DNA of 7,488 bases from SIG299 sp045531895. Lineage in GTDB: Bacteria > Bacillota > Clostridia > Lachnospirales > Lachnospiraceae. Location of the stretch: contig JAZSEW010000096.1 of assembly GCA_045531895.1 (NCBI GenBank), positions 1-7,488 of the forward strand, read 5' to 3'. Position numbers and translations under genes: made by a program. Within the stretch, counting starts at the first letter, position 1; each line of letters starts with the position of its first letter. Under the pieces are notes generated by a model. It saw only the letters and a program-made list of their open reading frames with translations. It did not search any database and was not told the origin of the DNA. This document shows, one piece after another, positions 1 through 6,583 of this stretch.

Positions 1-301
1 TATCAGGGACGGTAAACACCAGATGAAAATAAGGAGCGTCAAGGACATCTTCCCTGCGGGCATCCATCCACAACTCCTTTGGAACTGCCTGACACATAGG
101 ACAGCAACGGTTACGGCAGGAATTATAGTGAGTCTGCACAGAACCACAGTCTTCACAGATACAGACATTAGCACCATAAGCACCCGTTTTGCAGTTCATG
201 ATGTTATGGGCAGCTTTCGCCTGAACCGGGGATGGTGTATATTTTTCAAGATATGCCAGATAAAAACGGTGGAAAATATCCTGAACCGTCGGCTTATTCA
301 T
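1..301 (-). CDS. IS91-family transposase, N-terminal part (cut by window edge)
   Basis: The frame starts at ATG 301-299 on the minus strand and runs open for 100 codons off the window. It begins MNKPTVQDIFHRFYLAYLEK. A cysteine-rich zinc-binding region follows: C37, C47, C49, C52, then a C62-x3-C66-C67-x2-C70 cluster in the context SCRNRCCPMCQ, and later YFHLVFTVPD. This pattern (N-terminal zinc-binding domain, RNRxCPxCQ, then HxVFTxP) is characteristic of IS91/IS801-type transposases. Their downstream HUH/tyrosine nuclease domain, which would nick single-stranded DNA at the element's origin, is outside the window. The start overlaps the end of the upstream recombinase by 8 bp. A Shine-Dalgarno-like AGGTG (312-308) lies 6 nt before the ATG inside the recombinase gene, so translation is probably coupled. 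Whether the full gene is intact cannot be judged. Confidence 0.85.
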   Translation of the reverse strand, partial: MNKPTVQDIFHRFYLAYLEKYTPSPVQAKAAHNIMNCKTGAYGANVCICEDCGSVQTHYNSCRNRCCPMCQAVPKELWMDARREDVLDAPYFHLVFTVPD

Positions 302-1145
302 GAGAAACACCTGCCTCCCTGTCAAAAGGACTACGGATTCCCATAAGGGCTTTGTTACTGACATGAAGGTAGACTTCGGTGGATTTGGGATCACGGTGTC
401 CAAGCAATGCTTGTATATTTCTGTGGTCTACGCCCTGTTCCATAAGGTGGGTGGCAAAACTGTGCCGGAGACAGTGAGGGGTAGCCTTACTTGAGAGTCC
501 GGCATCTGCAACAGCTCTGCGCATAACCTGTTCTAATGCGCTTACAGTAAGGTACTGTCCGGTAAACCTATTAGGAAAAAGAATTTCCCGGGGCTTGCCG
601 TTGCAGAACCAGTATTCTGTCAGTATTTCCAGATTCCTTTCTGAAAGAATGGTGTATCTGTCCATACGGTTCTTGGTATCCCGGATGTGTATCTGCATGT
701 TTGTGCGTGAAATATCGTCATAATGCAGATGAATGACTTCGGAAACACGCATACCGGAAGAATACATGGTTGCAAACATGGCTTTATATTTCAGATCTTT
801 CGTAGCATCCAAAAGCCTGTTGATTTCTTCGACAGAAAGGACAACCGGTAGTTTGTGTTCTGTTATCATGCGAGGGACCGTGATGTCATCCCAAAGTATG
901 TGAAGAACGTTGCGGAAAAAGAATCGGACTGTTGAATTATAAAGGTTCAGGGTAGTTGCTTTGAGCCCTTCCTTCTTTTTGAGAAGAAGGAACTCCCTGA
1001 CATCCTGACAGGTAAGTTCTTCTGGATTTTTATTCATATAATTCAGAAAAGAGGAAACATAGTTTTTATAGCAGTCAATAGTACGCTGTTTAAGGTTGCG
1101 GATTTTCCCGGCTTCCTCCAGTTGTAATAAATAGTCATTGTACAT
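294..1145 (-). CDS. Tyrosine recombinase / phage-type integrase of the IS91-like element
   Basis: This is a 283-residue site-specific recombinase of the XerC/XerD size class, which cuts and rejoins DNA through a covalent 3'-phosphotyrosine. Residues ~1-85 form the helical SAM-like, core-binding N-domain. The catalytic domain spans ~97-270, and the full active-site set is visible: R133 (SSGMRVSEV), K158 (DTKNR), H224 and R227 (TPHCLRHSFATHL), H250 (LLGH) and the nucleophile Y259 (STEVYLHV). The enzyme is therefore probably active. The ATG at 1145-1143 has a good GGAGG (1156-1152) 6 nt upstream, which supports this start. The stop overlaps the start of the IS91-type transposase. This pairing points to an accessory role in the element's life cycle, such as resolving or integrating a circular intermediate; that role is inferred. 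The ribosome binding site lies in the 3' arm of a 10-bp inverted repeat, which suggests repressed translation. Confidence 0.93.
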   Translation of the reverse strand: MYNDYLLQLEEAGKIRNLKQRTIDCYKNYVSSFLNYMNKNPEELTCQDVREFLLLKKKEGLKATTLNLYNSTVRFFFRNVLHILWDDITVPRMITEHKLPVVLSVEEINRLLDATKDLKYKAMFATMYSSGMRVSEVIHLHYDDISRTNMQIHIRDTKNRMDRYTILSERNLEILTEYWFCNGKPREILFPNRFTGQYLTVSALEQVMRRAVADAGLSSKATPHCLRHSFATHLMEQGVDHRNIQALLGHRDPKSTEVYLHVSNKALMGIRSPFDREAGVSHE

Positions 1146-1150
1146 AAAAA

Positions 1151-1203
1151 ACCTCCATGAAATAAAAGTAGTAATAACAGCAGTAACTACCTATCATGGA
1201 GGT
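1151..1203 (-). promoter_or_regulatory. Inverted repeat sequestering the recombinase ribosome binding site
   Basis: ACCTCCATGA (1151-1160) and TCATGGAGGT (1194-1203) are a perfect 10-bp inverted repeat separated by 33 nt. In the minus-strand transcript the 3' arm contains the GGAGG Shine-Dalgarno of the recombinase, and the 5' arm is a matching anti-Shine-Dalgarno. An inner 5-bp repeat (GTAGT 1168-1172 / ACTAC 1186-1190) could extend the stem. Six U residues follow the 3' arm directly, so the structure also resembles an intrinsic terminator. Either reading predicts low recombinase expression from transcripts that enter the element from outside. The repeat is seen directly; the regulatory role is inferred. 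Confidence 0.6.
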
Positions 1204-1328
1204 GCATTTGAAAAATAAAACCGCTTGTGAAAGCAGCATAATAGTGGTATTATTTTCATAGGCAGTAGTGTTTGACCTTTGTTGATTGTTATTTTGTGGT
1301 GATTTAACAATACTTCGTACGTAGGTAA

Positions 1329-2642
1329 ATGTCTACTGCTTTTGAGAAAAGTAAAACGCTGCGCCACAGCCTTGACAGGCCATCGCGCAGCGATTTTGTT
1401 CAATCCCAATATGTCTGTGAAAAAATGCAGCGGGATGGGGCAACCTATGAAAAATTAAATACGGAACAGTATCTGCTGGTGTTAAAGAACTGTCGTCCGG
1501 AAGTGACAGAGAAAGAAGAATGGGTGGAGAAGGATACCCCGGAGCCGGTACAGGCGCCGTTTTTACGTATCTTTGCCAGACTGTTTGACTATTTGCTTTA
1601 TGCAACGGTTTGGATTGTTCTGGTGTATGCATGTCACCGGATAGTTGGATTATCCAGAAATGATTTGGTAGGGGGTGTTATTTATGCCATACTGATTGCT
1701 TTCCCAATGGCATTTCTTTTGGAACCTCTGTTTCTGCATTGGCTTGGAGCAACACCGGGAAAGCTTTTGCTTGGTCTCCGGGTAAATTATGACCTGGGTG
1801 GACGGATTCCCATGGATATGGCGTGGGGCAGAGCATGGAGGGCAATTCTGGGTGTCCATGACTGGAAATACAGAGATATTTTTCAGACCATTAATACTTA
1901 TAAGACAATGGCAGAGGGAAAACCGTTGGATTGGGATTACATGGCAAATACCACGTTGGAACTGAAAGATGACAGACTATGGCGAAAACTCGCCTTTGTG
2001 GCAGCAATTGGAGGCTGTGCGTTTACGATAGTATGTGCCTGTCAATCTATGCGGATGGTTCCAAACCGTGGAACTGTAACGACAGAAGAATTTGTGGAAA
2101 ACTATAATACCCTTCGGAATGTCGTATATAATGGTGGTTTGAACATAACGGAATCCGGAGAGTGGATAGCGGAACGTCGTTATGATTCGGATAAATTTTT
2201 AATAACGGTGGAAGGGGAAACCCGCCAGTTTGAACGTGGAGGATTTCCGAAAAAAATTGATATCATAGAAGAAAATGGTATGGTTACGGAAGTGGGGTTC
2301 TTTTACGAAACGACAAATGCAAAGGAATATCTGGAAGATTTTAATTACATTATGGTAGATTTGGCACTTGCCTTTGTGCAGGGGGAGCAAAACTATAATG
2401 TGTTTACCTATAAAAACTGGGAAAGTCTGAAAACTCAGATAGAGGAGTTGATACTTGGTGATAGCTTCTGGTATGCCAATATTAATCAGATGTCAGATAT
2501 TAGAGATTTTTCTTTTAACATTGAGGACGTGGAGATTAGTTGTGACGTGGAGCTAAAGGGCTATGAACTGTGGCAGAATGAGTATGTGGCGAAAGAGGGT
2601 GAGGAAACTTATTATAGTGTGAGATTTTCTGTGAAGAAATGA
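1329..2642 (+). CDS. RDD-family membrane protein, probably with a 5' end replaced by the mobile element
   Basis: The open frame is 437 residues. Residues ~78-155 form an RDD domain: RIFARLFDYLLY with the conserved Arg and Asp, transmembrane segments at ~86-107 and ~115-138, and GATPGKLLLGLRV (140-152). A third hydrophobic segment (~220-239) precedes a soluble C-terminal region of ~195 residues, rich in acidic and aromatic residues, that I do not recognise. RDD proteins are membrane proteins of mostly unknown role, some linked to transport, so no substrate is proposed. The ATG at 1329 has only a weak AGG upstream, and the first ~24 codons lie in the presumed IS91-like terminus, including its GC-rich hairpin. 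The native start is probably lost, or it lies near residues 26-33; M33 (1425) has no good Shine-Dalgarno. I find no convincing promoter upstream. The gene may be silent or expressed as a chimera. Confidence 0.7.
   Translation: MSTAFEKSKTLRHSLDRPSRSDFVQSQYVCEKMQRDGATYEKLNTEQYLLVLKNCRPEVTEKEEWVEKDTPEPVQAPFLRIFARLFDYLLYATVWIVLVYACHRIVGLSRNDLVGGVIYAILIAFPMAFLLEPLFLHWLGATPGKLLLGLRVNYDLGGRIPMDMAWGRAWRAILGVHDWKYRDIFQTINTYKTMAEGKPLDWDYMANTTLELKDDRLWRKLAFVAAIGGCAFTIVCACQSMRMVPNRGTVTTEEFVENYNTLRNVVYNGGLNITESGEWIAERRYDSDKFLITVEGETRQFERGGFPKKIDIIEENGMVTEVGFFYETTNAKEYLEDFNYIMVDLALAFVQGEQNYNVFTYKNWESLKTQIEELILGDSFWYANINQMSDIRDFSFNIEDVEISCDVELKGYELWQNEYVAKEGEETYYSVRFSVKK
1357..1392. repeat. GC-rich hairpin at the presumed element terminus
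   Basis: CGCTGCGC (1357-1364) and GCGCAGCG (1385-1392) are a perfect 8-bp inverted repeat. A second 4-bp stem lies inside it, GCCT (1369-1372) and AGGC (1377-1380), around a TGAC loop. The hairpin is much more GC-rich than the AT-rich DNA on its left. IS91-type elements carry such subterminal hairpins at their ends, so I read this as the terIS-side terminus. On the minus strand the tetranucleotide GAAC lies 5 nt outside it (1401-1398), but in the IS91 model the GAAC/CAAG target adjoins the other end, so this may be chance. Confidence 0.5.
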
Positions 2643-2660
2643 AATATCCCTCTCAAAGTA

Positions 2661-2689
2661 TTGCCCTTTTTCCGAAAGTACGGTAAAAT
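2661..2689 (+). promoter_or_regulatory. Sigma-A-type promoter of the arabinofuranosidase gene, with dyad symmetry
   Basis: A TTGCCC -35 (2661-2666, 4 of 6 to consensus) and a TAAAAT -10 (2684-2689, 5 of 6) are separated by exactly 17 nt. The expected transcript starts near 2696 and gives a leader of ~55-60 nt before the ATG at 2754. An imperfect 8-bp inverted repeat (TTTTTCCG 2667-2674, CGGTAAAA 2681-2688, one mismatch) covers the spacer and the -10, where a repressor would block polymerase. The gene is therefore likely transcribed separately from the RDD gene. Confidence 0.5.
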
Positions 2690-2741
2690 GATAAACAGGT
2701 GGCTTACGGTTAAGAAAAGGTCACAGAAATACATAGGTAAC

Positions 2742-2746
2742 AGGAG
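2742..2746 (+). promoter_or_regulatory. Ribosome binding site that decides the arabinofuranosidase start
   Basis: AGGAG lies 4 nt before ATG 2751 and 7 nt before ATG 2754, in the same frame. The longer spacing is the usual one, so the protein probably begins MDKRLIARYLF at 2754. The frame is open further upstream to TTG 2661, but that codon lies in the -35 box and ATG 2688 overlaps the -10 box; neither has a ribosome binding site. Confidence 0.75.
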
Positions 2747-2753
2747 AAAAATG

Positions 2754-5700
2754 ATGGATAAACGTTTAATTGCCCGCTATCTGTTTGATGATGCGAACAA
2801 TATCGGAAAGGACAGTTCAGGCAACGGTAATGATGCAGTTGCTTTAGGTGCCAAGGCTCCAAAGGTGGAAGAAATCTGTGGAAGAAAGGCTGCCCATTTT
2901 TATGGTGGAGAATATGCCGTTTCTTATTTGGAATTGCCGAAAGATATTTTAAAGAACGTTAGTGATGATACCGGTCTGACGGTGTCTGCCTGGGTGTGCG
3001 CTGACCAAGGCAGAAGCAACTGGGAACGAATTTTTGACTTTGGTAAGGGACAGACAGGTCCATATATTTTCCTGACTCGTTTTATGCGCGGAGTGTGCTT
3101 TGCCGGTGGAGATATTGCGGCAGATGCAAGAAAACAGTGCCCAACAGGAGAATGGCAGCACATTGCCATGACGGTAACCGGAACCAGGGGAGGTACACTC
3201 AGCAGTGCAGGACCTAGAATTTATATTAACGGTGAACTGGCGATGGATGGTTTTATCAGCCAGACCTCCAGTGGTACTTATAAGGCATATCGTGCATGGT
3301 TGTCTACATTAGAGGATTTGTCCAATTATGAGAATAACTACATTGGACGTTCCCAGTTCGCAGCGGATGCGGATTTCTGCGGTTCTCTGGCAGATGTGCG
3401 ACTGTATGCGGATGCTCTTTCCGAGGAAGAAATTTTAGGCCAGATGTGTGAGTCCTTAAGCGATGTACAGGTACTGGAACTGGCCAGAACCAAGTTCTTA
3501 ACAGGCCCGGAAAAGATTATTAACGGTGATTTGGATTTAGCAGAATCTTTAATGGATGGCAGAGTAAAGGTAAACTGGAGCTGTGATAAGCCGGAAGTAA
3601 TTTCTTCCACAGGTAAGGTGGCAGCAGTTCGTAAGCCGGTGGGCGTTGTAGTAACGGCAGAGTTAGTCTGCGGTGAAAGCAAGGCGGAAAAAAGTTATGC
3701 GGCAAGTGTGCTTCCAAAGTCTGTGGCTCCATATGAAATTACCATCCATGGCGATAAAGAGACCATTGATATCAGTGATACTTTATATGGCCTGTTTTAC
3801 GAAGATATTAATAATGCTGCTGATGGCGGTATTTATGCAGAAATGGTAAATAACCGTTCTTTCGAGAATTTCTGGTTTGATACCTATGATTCCCGCAGTG
3901 GGGAAAACGGTAAGTCTACCGGAAGAAATCATGATCCGTTGAAGTTCTGGTTTGGTGATATTGATAAAGTAACCGTAAAGAACAAGGGTGGTTTAAATGA
4001 GTATTTTGGATTAAAGGATAAGGATACTAATGCTTATTACGTGGAGATTCCTACGGGAGCAAAGCTTTACAACAGAGGCTTCTGTGATAATAAGCTGAAC
4101 TATTCCATGAATTTAAAAGAGGGCGTAGGTTATAATTTCACCATATGGGCAAAGCCTGCCAAAGCAACCGGCATGAAGGTGGCTTTATTAGATGCAGAAG
4201 GCAACAAGGTCAGCAATGAAGTAACCATCGACCTTAAGAAGGCAGGACAGTGGAAAAAGTATAAGGCAGGAAAGCTTACTGCGACTGCAACCTGCATGGG
4301 TCAGCTTGCAATGGAATTTTACGGTGACACTGCCATTGATATGGTTTCTCTGATGCCGGACGATGTATGGGGTGCAAAGAAGGAAAAGAAGTCTGCAAGT
4401 GCCAATGCAAACTTTAAGGGTAATCCGAACTATAGATTACGGAGAGACTTAGTGGAGGCTTTGGTGGAACTTCATCCAACCTTCCTTCGTTTTCCGGGAG
4501 GATGTATTTCCGAGGGTTCCTATATCTGGGAGAACGTATATGACTGGAAGGAATCTGTGGGTGATGTGGAAGTCCGCAAAGAAAACTTCAACGTCTGGGG
4601 TTATAATATGACCATGGGTCTTGGATATATGGAATACTTCCAGCTGGCAGAGGACTTAAATGCAGAGCCGCTTCCGGTTATGGCCTGTGGCGTGCTTTGT
4701 CAGGCCCGTTCCGACTATGCAAATCCGGCGGGCGGAAAGCTGCAGAAGAAGTATATTAAGAACTTCACTGATTTAATTGATTTTGCTATCAGTACTGATT
4801 TTGAAAATAACGAGTGGGCAGCACTTCGTAAGAAGATGGGACATGAAGCTCCATTTGGACTGCATTATCTTGGTGTTGGTAATGAAAACTGGGGTTCTGA
4901 GTTCTTTGCAAGCTTTGAAACCTTCAAGACTGCTATAGACAAGTATATGAAGAAAAATTATCCGGGCTATCCGCTAACCATCATTTCTACTGCGGGTGCC
5001 CAGGCAGATGATGGAGCCTACCAGGAAGGCTGGAAGTTCCTTGCCGGTTTTATGAAGGGCGGTGCAACCGTTGCATTTACCGATGGAGAAAAGAGTTTTA
5101 CCGAGGATGTAACCTGGTATAAAAAGAATAAAAATTACATGGATACCATTGTGGATGAGCATTATTACCGTTCCAATGAATATCTGTTGGAAAATGCAGA
5201 CCGTTATAATTATTACTATCGTTCCAATAAGGAAAATCAGACCTCCAAAGTATTTGTAGGCGAATACGCATCCACAGATAAGAACACACTGGCCGGTGCT
5301 GTGGCAGAGGCTGCGGTAATGACCGGTTTTGAAAAGAACTCTGATGTGGTTCGTCTGGCGGCAACTGCACCATTGTTTAATAAGGTAGTGACTGACGGTA
5401 CCTACCGCTGGACACCGGATGCTATCTGGTTTGATAATGAGTCTGTGTGGAGAACACCAAACTACTATGTACAGCAGTTATTTGCGAAGTACATTGGTAA
5501 GAAGTTGTTGGAAACCAGCTTTGAAACCTTTGTGCAGGGTGAGAAGAAGGTAGTGCTTCCTCGTGGTGGCGTTGTGGTTACTTGCGTGGGAGATGCGGAA
5601 TTGAAAACCTTGAAGGTGGCTGCAAACAAAGGAAAGAAGATTTTGTTTGAACAGGATTTTGCAGAAGCCCCGGAAAGCGGAAAGACAGGCATTATGGCAG

Positions 5701-6407
5701 TGGAAAAGGGCTTCGGCAAGGGGTATTGTATTTATAACCCGGAATGGAGCAACTATACCGTGGAAGTAACTGTAGCAAAGAAGAGTACAGAGGCTTCCGT
5801 TTATGTGGGGGTAGGTCTGCAAGCTTCCAATCCGGAAAAGGAAGATTTGATAGAGTACTGTGTGGGAACAAAACGTGGCACCGGACTTAGAGTAGTAAAG
5901 GGCGGCGTGGAAGGCTACACCCTGGGAGATTATTCCTCCAGCGTATTTGCCGGAAACTTACGTGCCTGCTATGATGAGATGGTTCCTGCAGGAGAATATA
6001 CTGTTACGGTAAATTATGGCGGCAAGGATGGCAAGTCTTTGATTTGTTACTACAGCGAGTGTGGTGCAAAGGAAAAGAAAGGCTTACTGGAAAATAAACT
6101 GGAAGCGTATAACAGAGATGTATTCCATGCGGTGACCACAGACGCAGAGAAAGTTTACGCAAAGCTTGTGAACACAGAAAACTTTGATAAAAAAGTTTTA
6201 GTAAAGCTTGATAGCCTGTCTGTAAAGAATAAGGCAGAGGTAATTACCCTGACCGGAGAAGCAGAACTGGTGCATAAGCCAAACGTTAACACAAAGGAAA
6301 AGGAATGGGTAGTTCCTGTGACAACGAAAGCTGCTGTAAAGAAGGACGTACTGGAACTTACACTTCCTGCAAATTCCGTAAATGTGGTAGTGCTGGAAAG
6401 ATTGTAA
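2754..6407 (+). CDS. Multi-modular GH51 alpha-L-arabinofuranosidase, probably intracellular
   Basis: This protein of 1217 residues (from ATG 2754) should release terminal alpha-L-arabinofuranose from arabinoxylan- or arabinan-derived oligosaccharides by a retaining mechanism. Visible order: LamG/concanavalin-like domain (~6-235; LIARYLFDD, GSLADVRLYADALSEEEI), an Ig-like linker (~237-323; VNWSCDKPEVISSTGKV), then GH51. The catalytic part starts at ~326 (LYGLFYEDINNAADGG, 344-359). A CBM4/9-like beta domain (~394-537) is inserted, as in plant-type GH51 enzymes, and the barrel resumes at FLRFPGGC (577-584). The acid/base is E711 in GNENWG and the nucleophile is E837 in VGEYAST; DEHYY lies at 801-805. 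The C-terminal beta domain (from ~917) is interrupted by another beta-rich stretch (~960-1120) before YAKLVNTENF. There is no signal peptide, transmembrane segment or cell-wall anchor. The gene appears monocistronic. The GH51 call is firm; the linker and insertion names are less certain. Confidence 0.93.
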   Translation: MDKRLIARYLFDDANNIGKDSSGNGNDAVALGAKAPKVEEICGRKAAHFYGGEYAVSYLELPKDILKNVSDDTGLTVSAWVCADQGRSNWERIFDFGKGQTGPYIFLTRFMRGVCFAGGDIAADARKQCPTGEWQHIAMTVTGTRGGTLSSAGPRIYINGELAMDGFISQTSSGTYKAYRAWLSTLEDLSNYENNYIGRSQFAADADFCGSLADVRLYADALSEEEILGQMCESLSDVQVLELARTKFLTGPEKIINGDLDLAESLMDGRVKVNWSCDKPEVISSTGKVAAVRKPVGVVVTAELVCGESKAEKSYAASVLPKSVAPYEITIHGDKETIDISDTLYGLFYEDINNAADGGIYAEMVNNRSFENFWFDTYDSRSGENGKSTGRNHDPLKFWFGDIDKVTVKNKGGLNEYFGLKDKDTNAYYVEIPTGAKLYNRGFCDNKLNYSMNLKEGVGYNFTIWAKPAKATGMKVALLDAEGNKVSNEVTIDLKKAGQWKKYKAGKLTATATCMGQLAMEFYGDTAIDMVSLMPDDVWGAKKEKKSASANANFKGNPNYRLRRDLVEALVELHPTFLRFPGGCISEGSYIWENVYDWKESVGDVEVRKENFNVWGYNMTMGLGYMEYFQLAEDLNAEPLPVMACGVLCQARSDYANPAGGKLQKKYIKNFTDLIDFAISTDFENNEWAALRKKMGHEAPFGLHYLGVGNENWGSEFFASFETFKTAIDKYMKKNYPGYPLTIISTAGAQADDGAYQEGWKFLAGFMKGGATVAFTDGEKSFTEDVTWYKKNKNYMDTIVDEHYYRSNEYLLENADRYNYYYRSNKENQTSKVFVGEYASTDKNTLAGAVAEAAVMTGFEKNSDVVRLAATAPLFNKVVTDGTYRWTPDAIWFDNESVWRTPNYYVQQLFAKYIGKKLLETSFETFVQGEKKVVLPRGGVVVTCVGDAELKTLKVAANKGKKILFEQDFAEAPESGKTGIMAVEKGFGKGYCIYNPEWSNYTVEVTVAKKSTEASVYVGVGLQASNPEKEDLIEYCVGTKRGTGLRVVKGGVEGYTLGDYSSSVFAGNLRACYDEMVPAGEYTVTVNYGGKDGKSLICYYSECGAKEKKGLLENKLEAYNRDVFHAVTTDAEKVYAKLVNTENFDKKVLVKLDSLSVKNKAEVITLTGEAELVHKPNVNTKEKEWVVPVTTKAAVKKDVLELTLPANSVNVVVLERL

Positions 6408-6416
6408 GAGGGTGTT

Positions 6417-6437
6417 GGGTTATTACGAAATAACTTT
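6417..6437 (+). terminator. Weak stem-loop after the arabinofuranosidase gene
   Basis: GTTATT (6419-6424) and AATAAC (6429-6434) pair around an ACGA loop, can be extended by two G-U pairs, and are followed by only three T. It sits 10 nt after the stop. The AT-only stem and short T-run make efficient intrinsic termination doubtful, but nothing better lies before the fba promoter. Confidence 0.25.
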
Positions 6438-6501
6438 GCCAATTTGTAAAAATAAAAACTCCGTGAAAATTTTAACAAAATTTAAATTTGGTATTTCCTT
6501 T

Positions 6502-6529
6502 TTGACAATTATCATGTATAATGTATACA
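6502..6529 (+). promoter_or_regulatory. Promoter of fba
   Basis: A perfect TTGACA -35 (6502-6507) is followed after 16 nt by TATACA (6524-6529), 4 of 6 to the -10 consensus. A perfect TATAAT (6517-6522) overlaps this spacer but lies only 9 nt from TTGACA. It would need TTTCCT (6494-6499) as a poor -35 at 17 nt. One or both -10 elements may be used. An A/T-rich stretch just upstream (6466-6489) could serve as an UP element, as expected for a highly expressed glycolytic gene. Confidence 0.65.
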
Positions 6530-6567
6530 AATGTGCAAAAGGAAAGTACATAATGCTTATATAACTC

Positions 6568-6575
6568 AAAGGAGG
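6568..6575 (+). promoter_or_regulatory. Strong ribosome binding site of fba
   Basis: AAAGGAGG ends 8 nt before ATG 6584. It is a near-perfect match to the anti-Shine-Dalgarno and fixes the start of the aldolase. Confidence 0.9.
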
Positions 6576-6583
6576 ATTTTAAA

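Larger units (their letters stand above)
1..1401 (-). mobile_element. IS91-like rolling-circle element, one end (partial)
   Basis: The leftmost ~1.4 kb holds a coupled tyrosine recombinase and IS91-type transposase on the minus strand, opposite to all other genes here. IS91 elements are HUH-type rolling-circle transposons, and some members carry an accessory recombinase gene before the transposase. The transposase and the other terminus (oriIS in the IS91 model) lie beyond position 1. The end seen here would be the terIS side, upstream of the genes. I place it near 1392-1401 because a GC-rich hairpin (1357-1392) lies there and because credible RDD-protein coding begins just after it. The 183 bp between the recombinase start and the RDD frame contain no gene but several stem-loops: 1151-1203, 1223-1234 and 1238-1253. 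The exact boundary is inferred. Confidence 0.6.

Noticed and set aside
23..346. 107-codon plus-strand frame at the left edge
   Set aside because: It is antisense to the IS91-type transposase, whose cysteine motifs on the minus strand are convincing.
1272..1300. TTGACC as a -35 box for the RDD gene
   Set aside because: There is no acceptable -10 at 16-18 nt; the sequence there is TTGTGG or similar.
1311..1328. CGTACG palindrome resembling an AraR operator core
   Set aside because: Only the centre resembles the AraR box, the flanks do not match, and it lies in the mobile-element end, away from the arabinofuranosidase promoter.
1194..1409. 71-codon minus-strand frame spanning the element end
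   Set aside because: It crosses the presumed element boundary and the hairpins, ends inside the recombinase leader, shows no recognisable domain and has no clear ribosome binding site.
2661..2753. 31-codon N-terminal extension of the arabinofuranosidase
   Set aside because: The TTG start falls in the -35 box and the extension overlaps the promoter. The extension is basic and not signal-peptide-like, and the good ribosome binding site is at 2742-2746.
2924..5822. Several 60-115-codon minus-strand frames under the arabinofuranosidase gene
   Set aside because: They are antisense shadows of a strongly supported gene, without domains or ribosome binding sites.
6467..6483. AAATTTT/AAAATTT inverted repeat before fba
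   Set aside because: It is a purely A/T 7-bp stem in an AT-rich upstream region, too weak for a terminator and more likely chance or part of an UP element.
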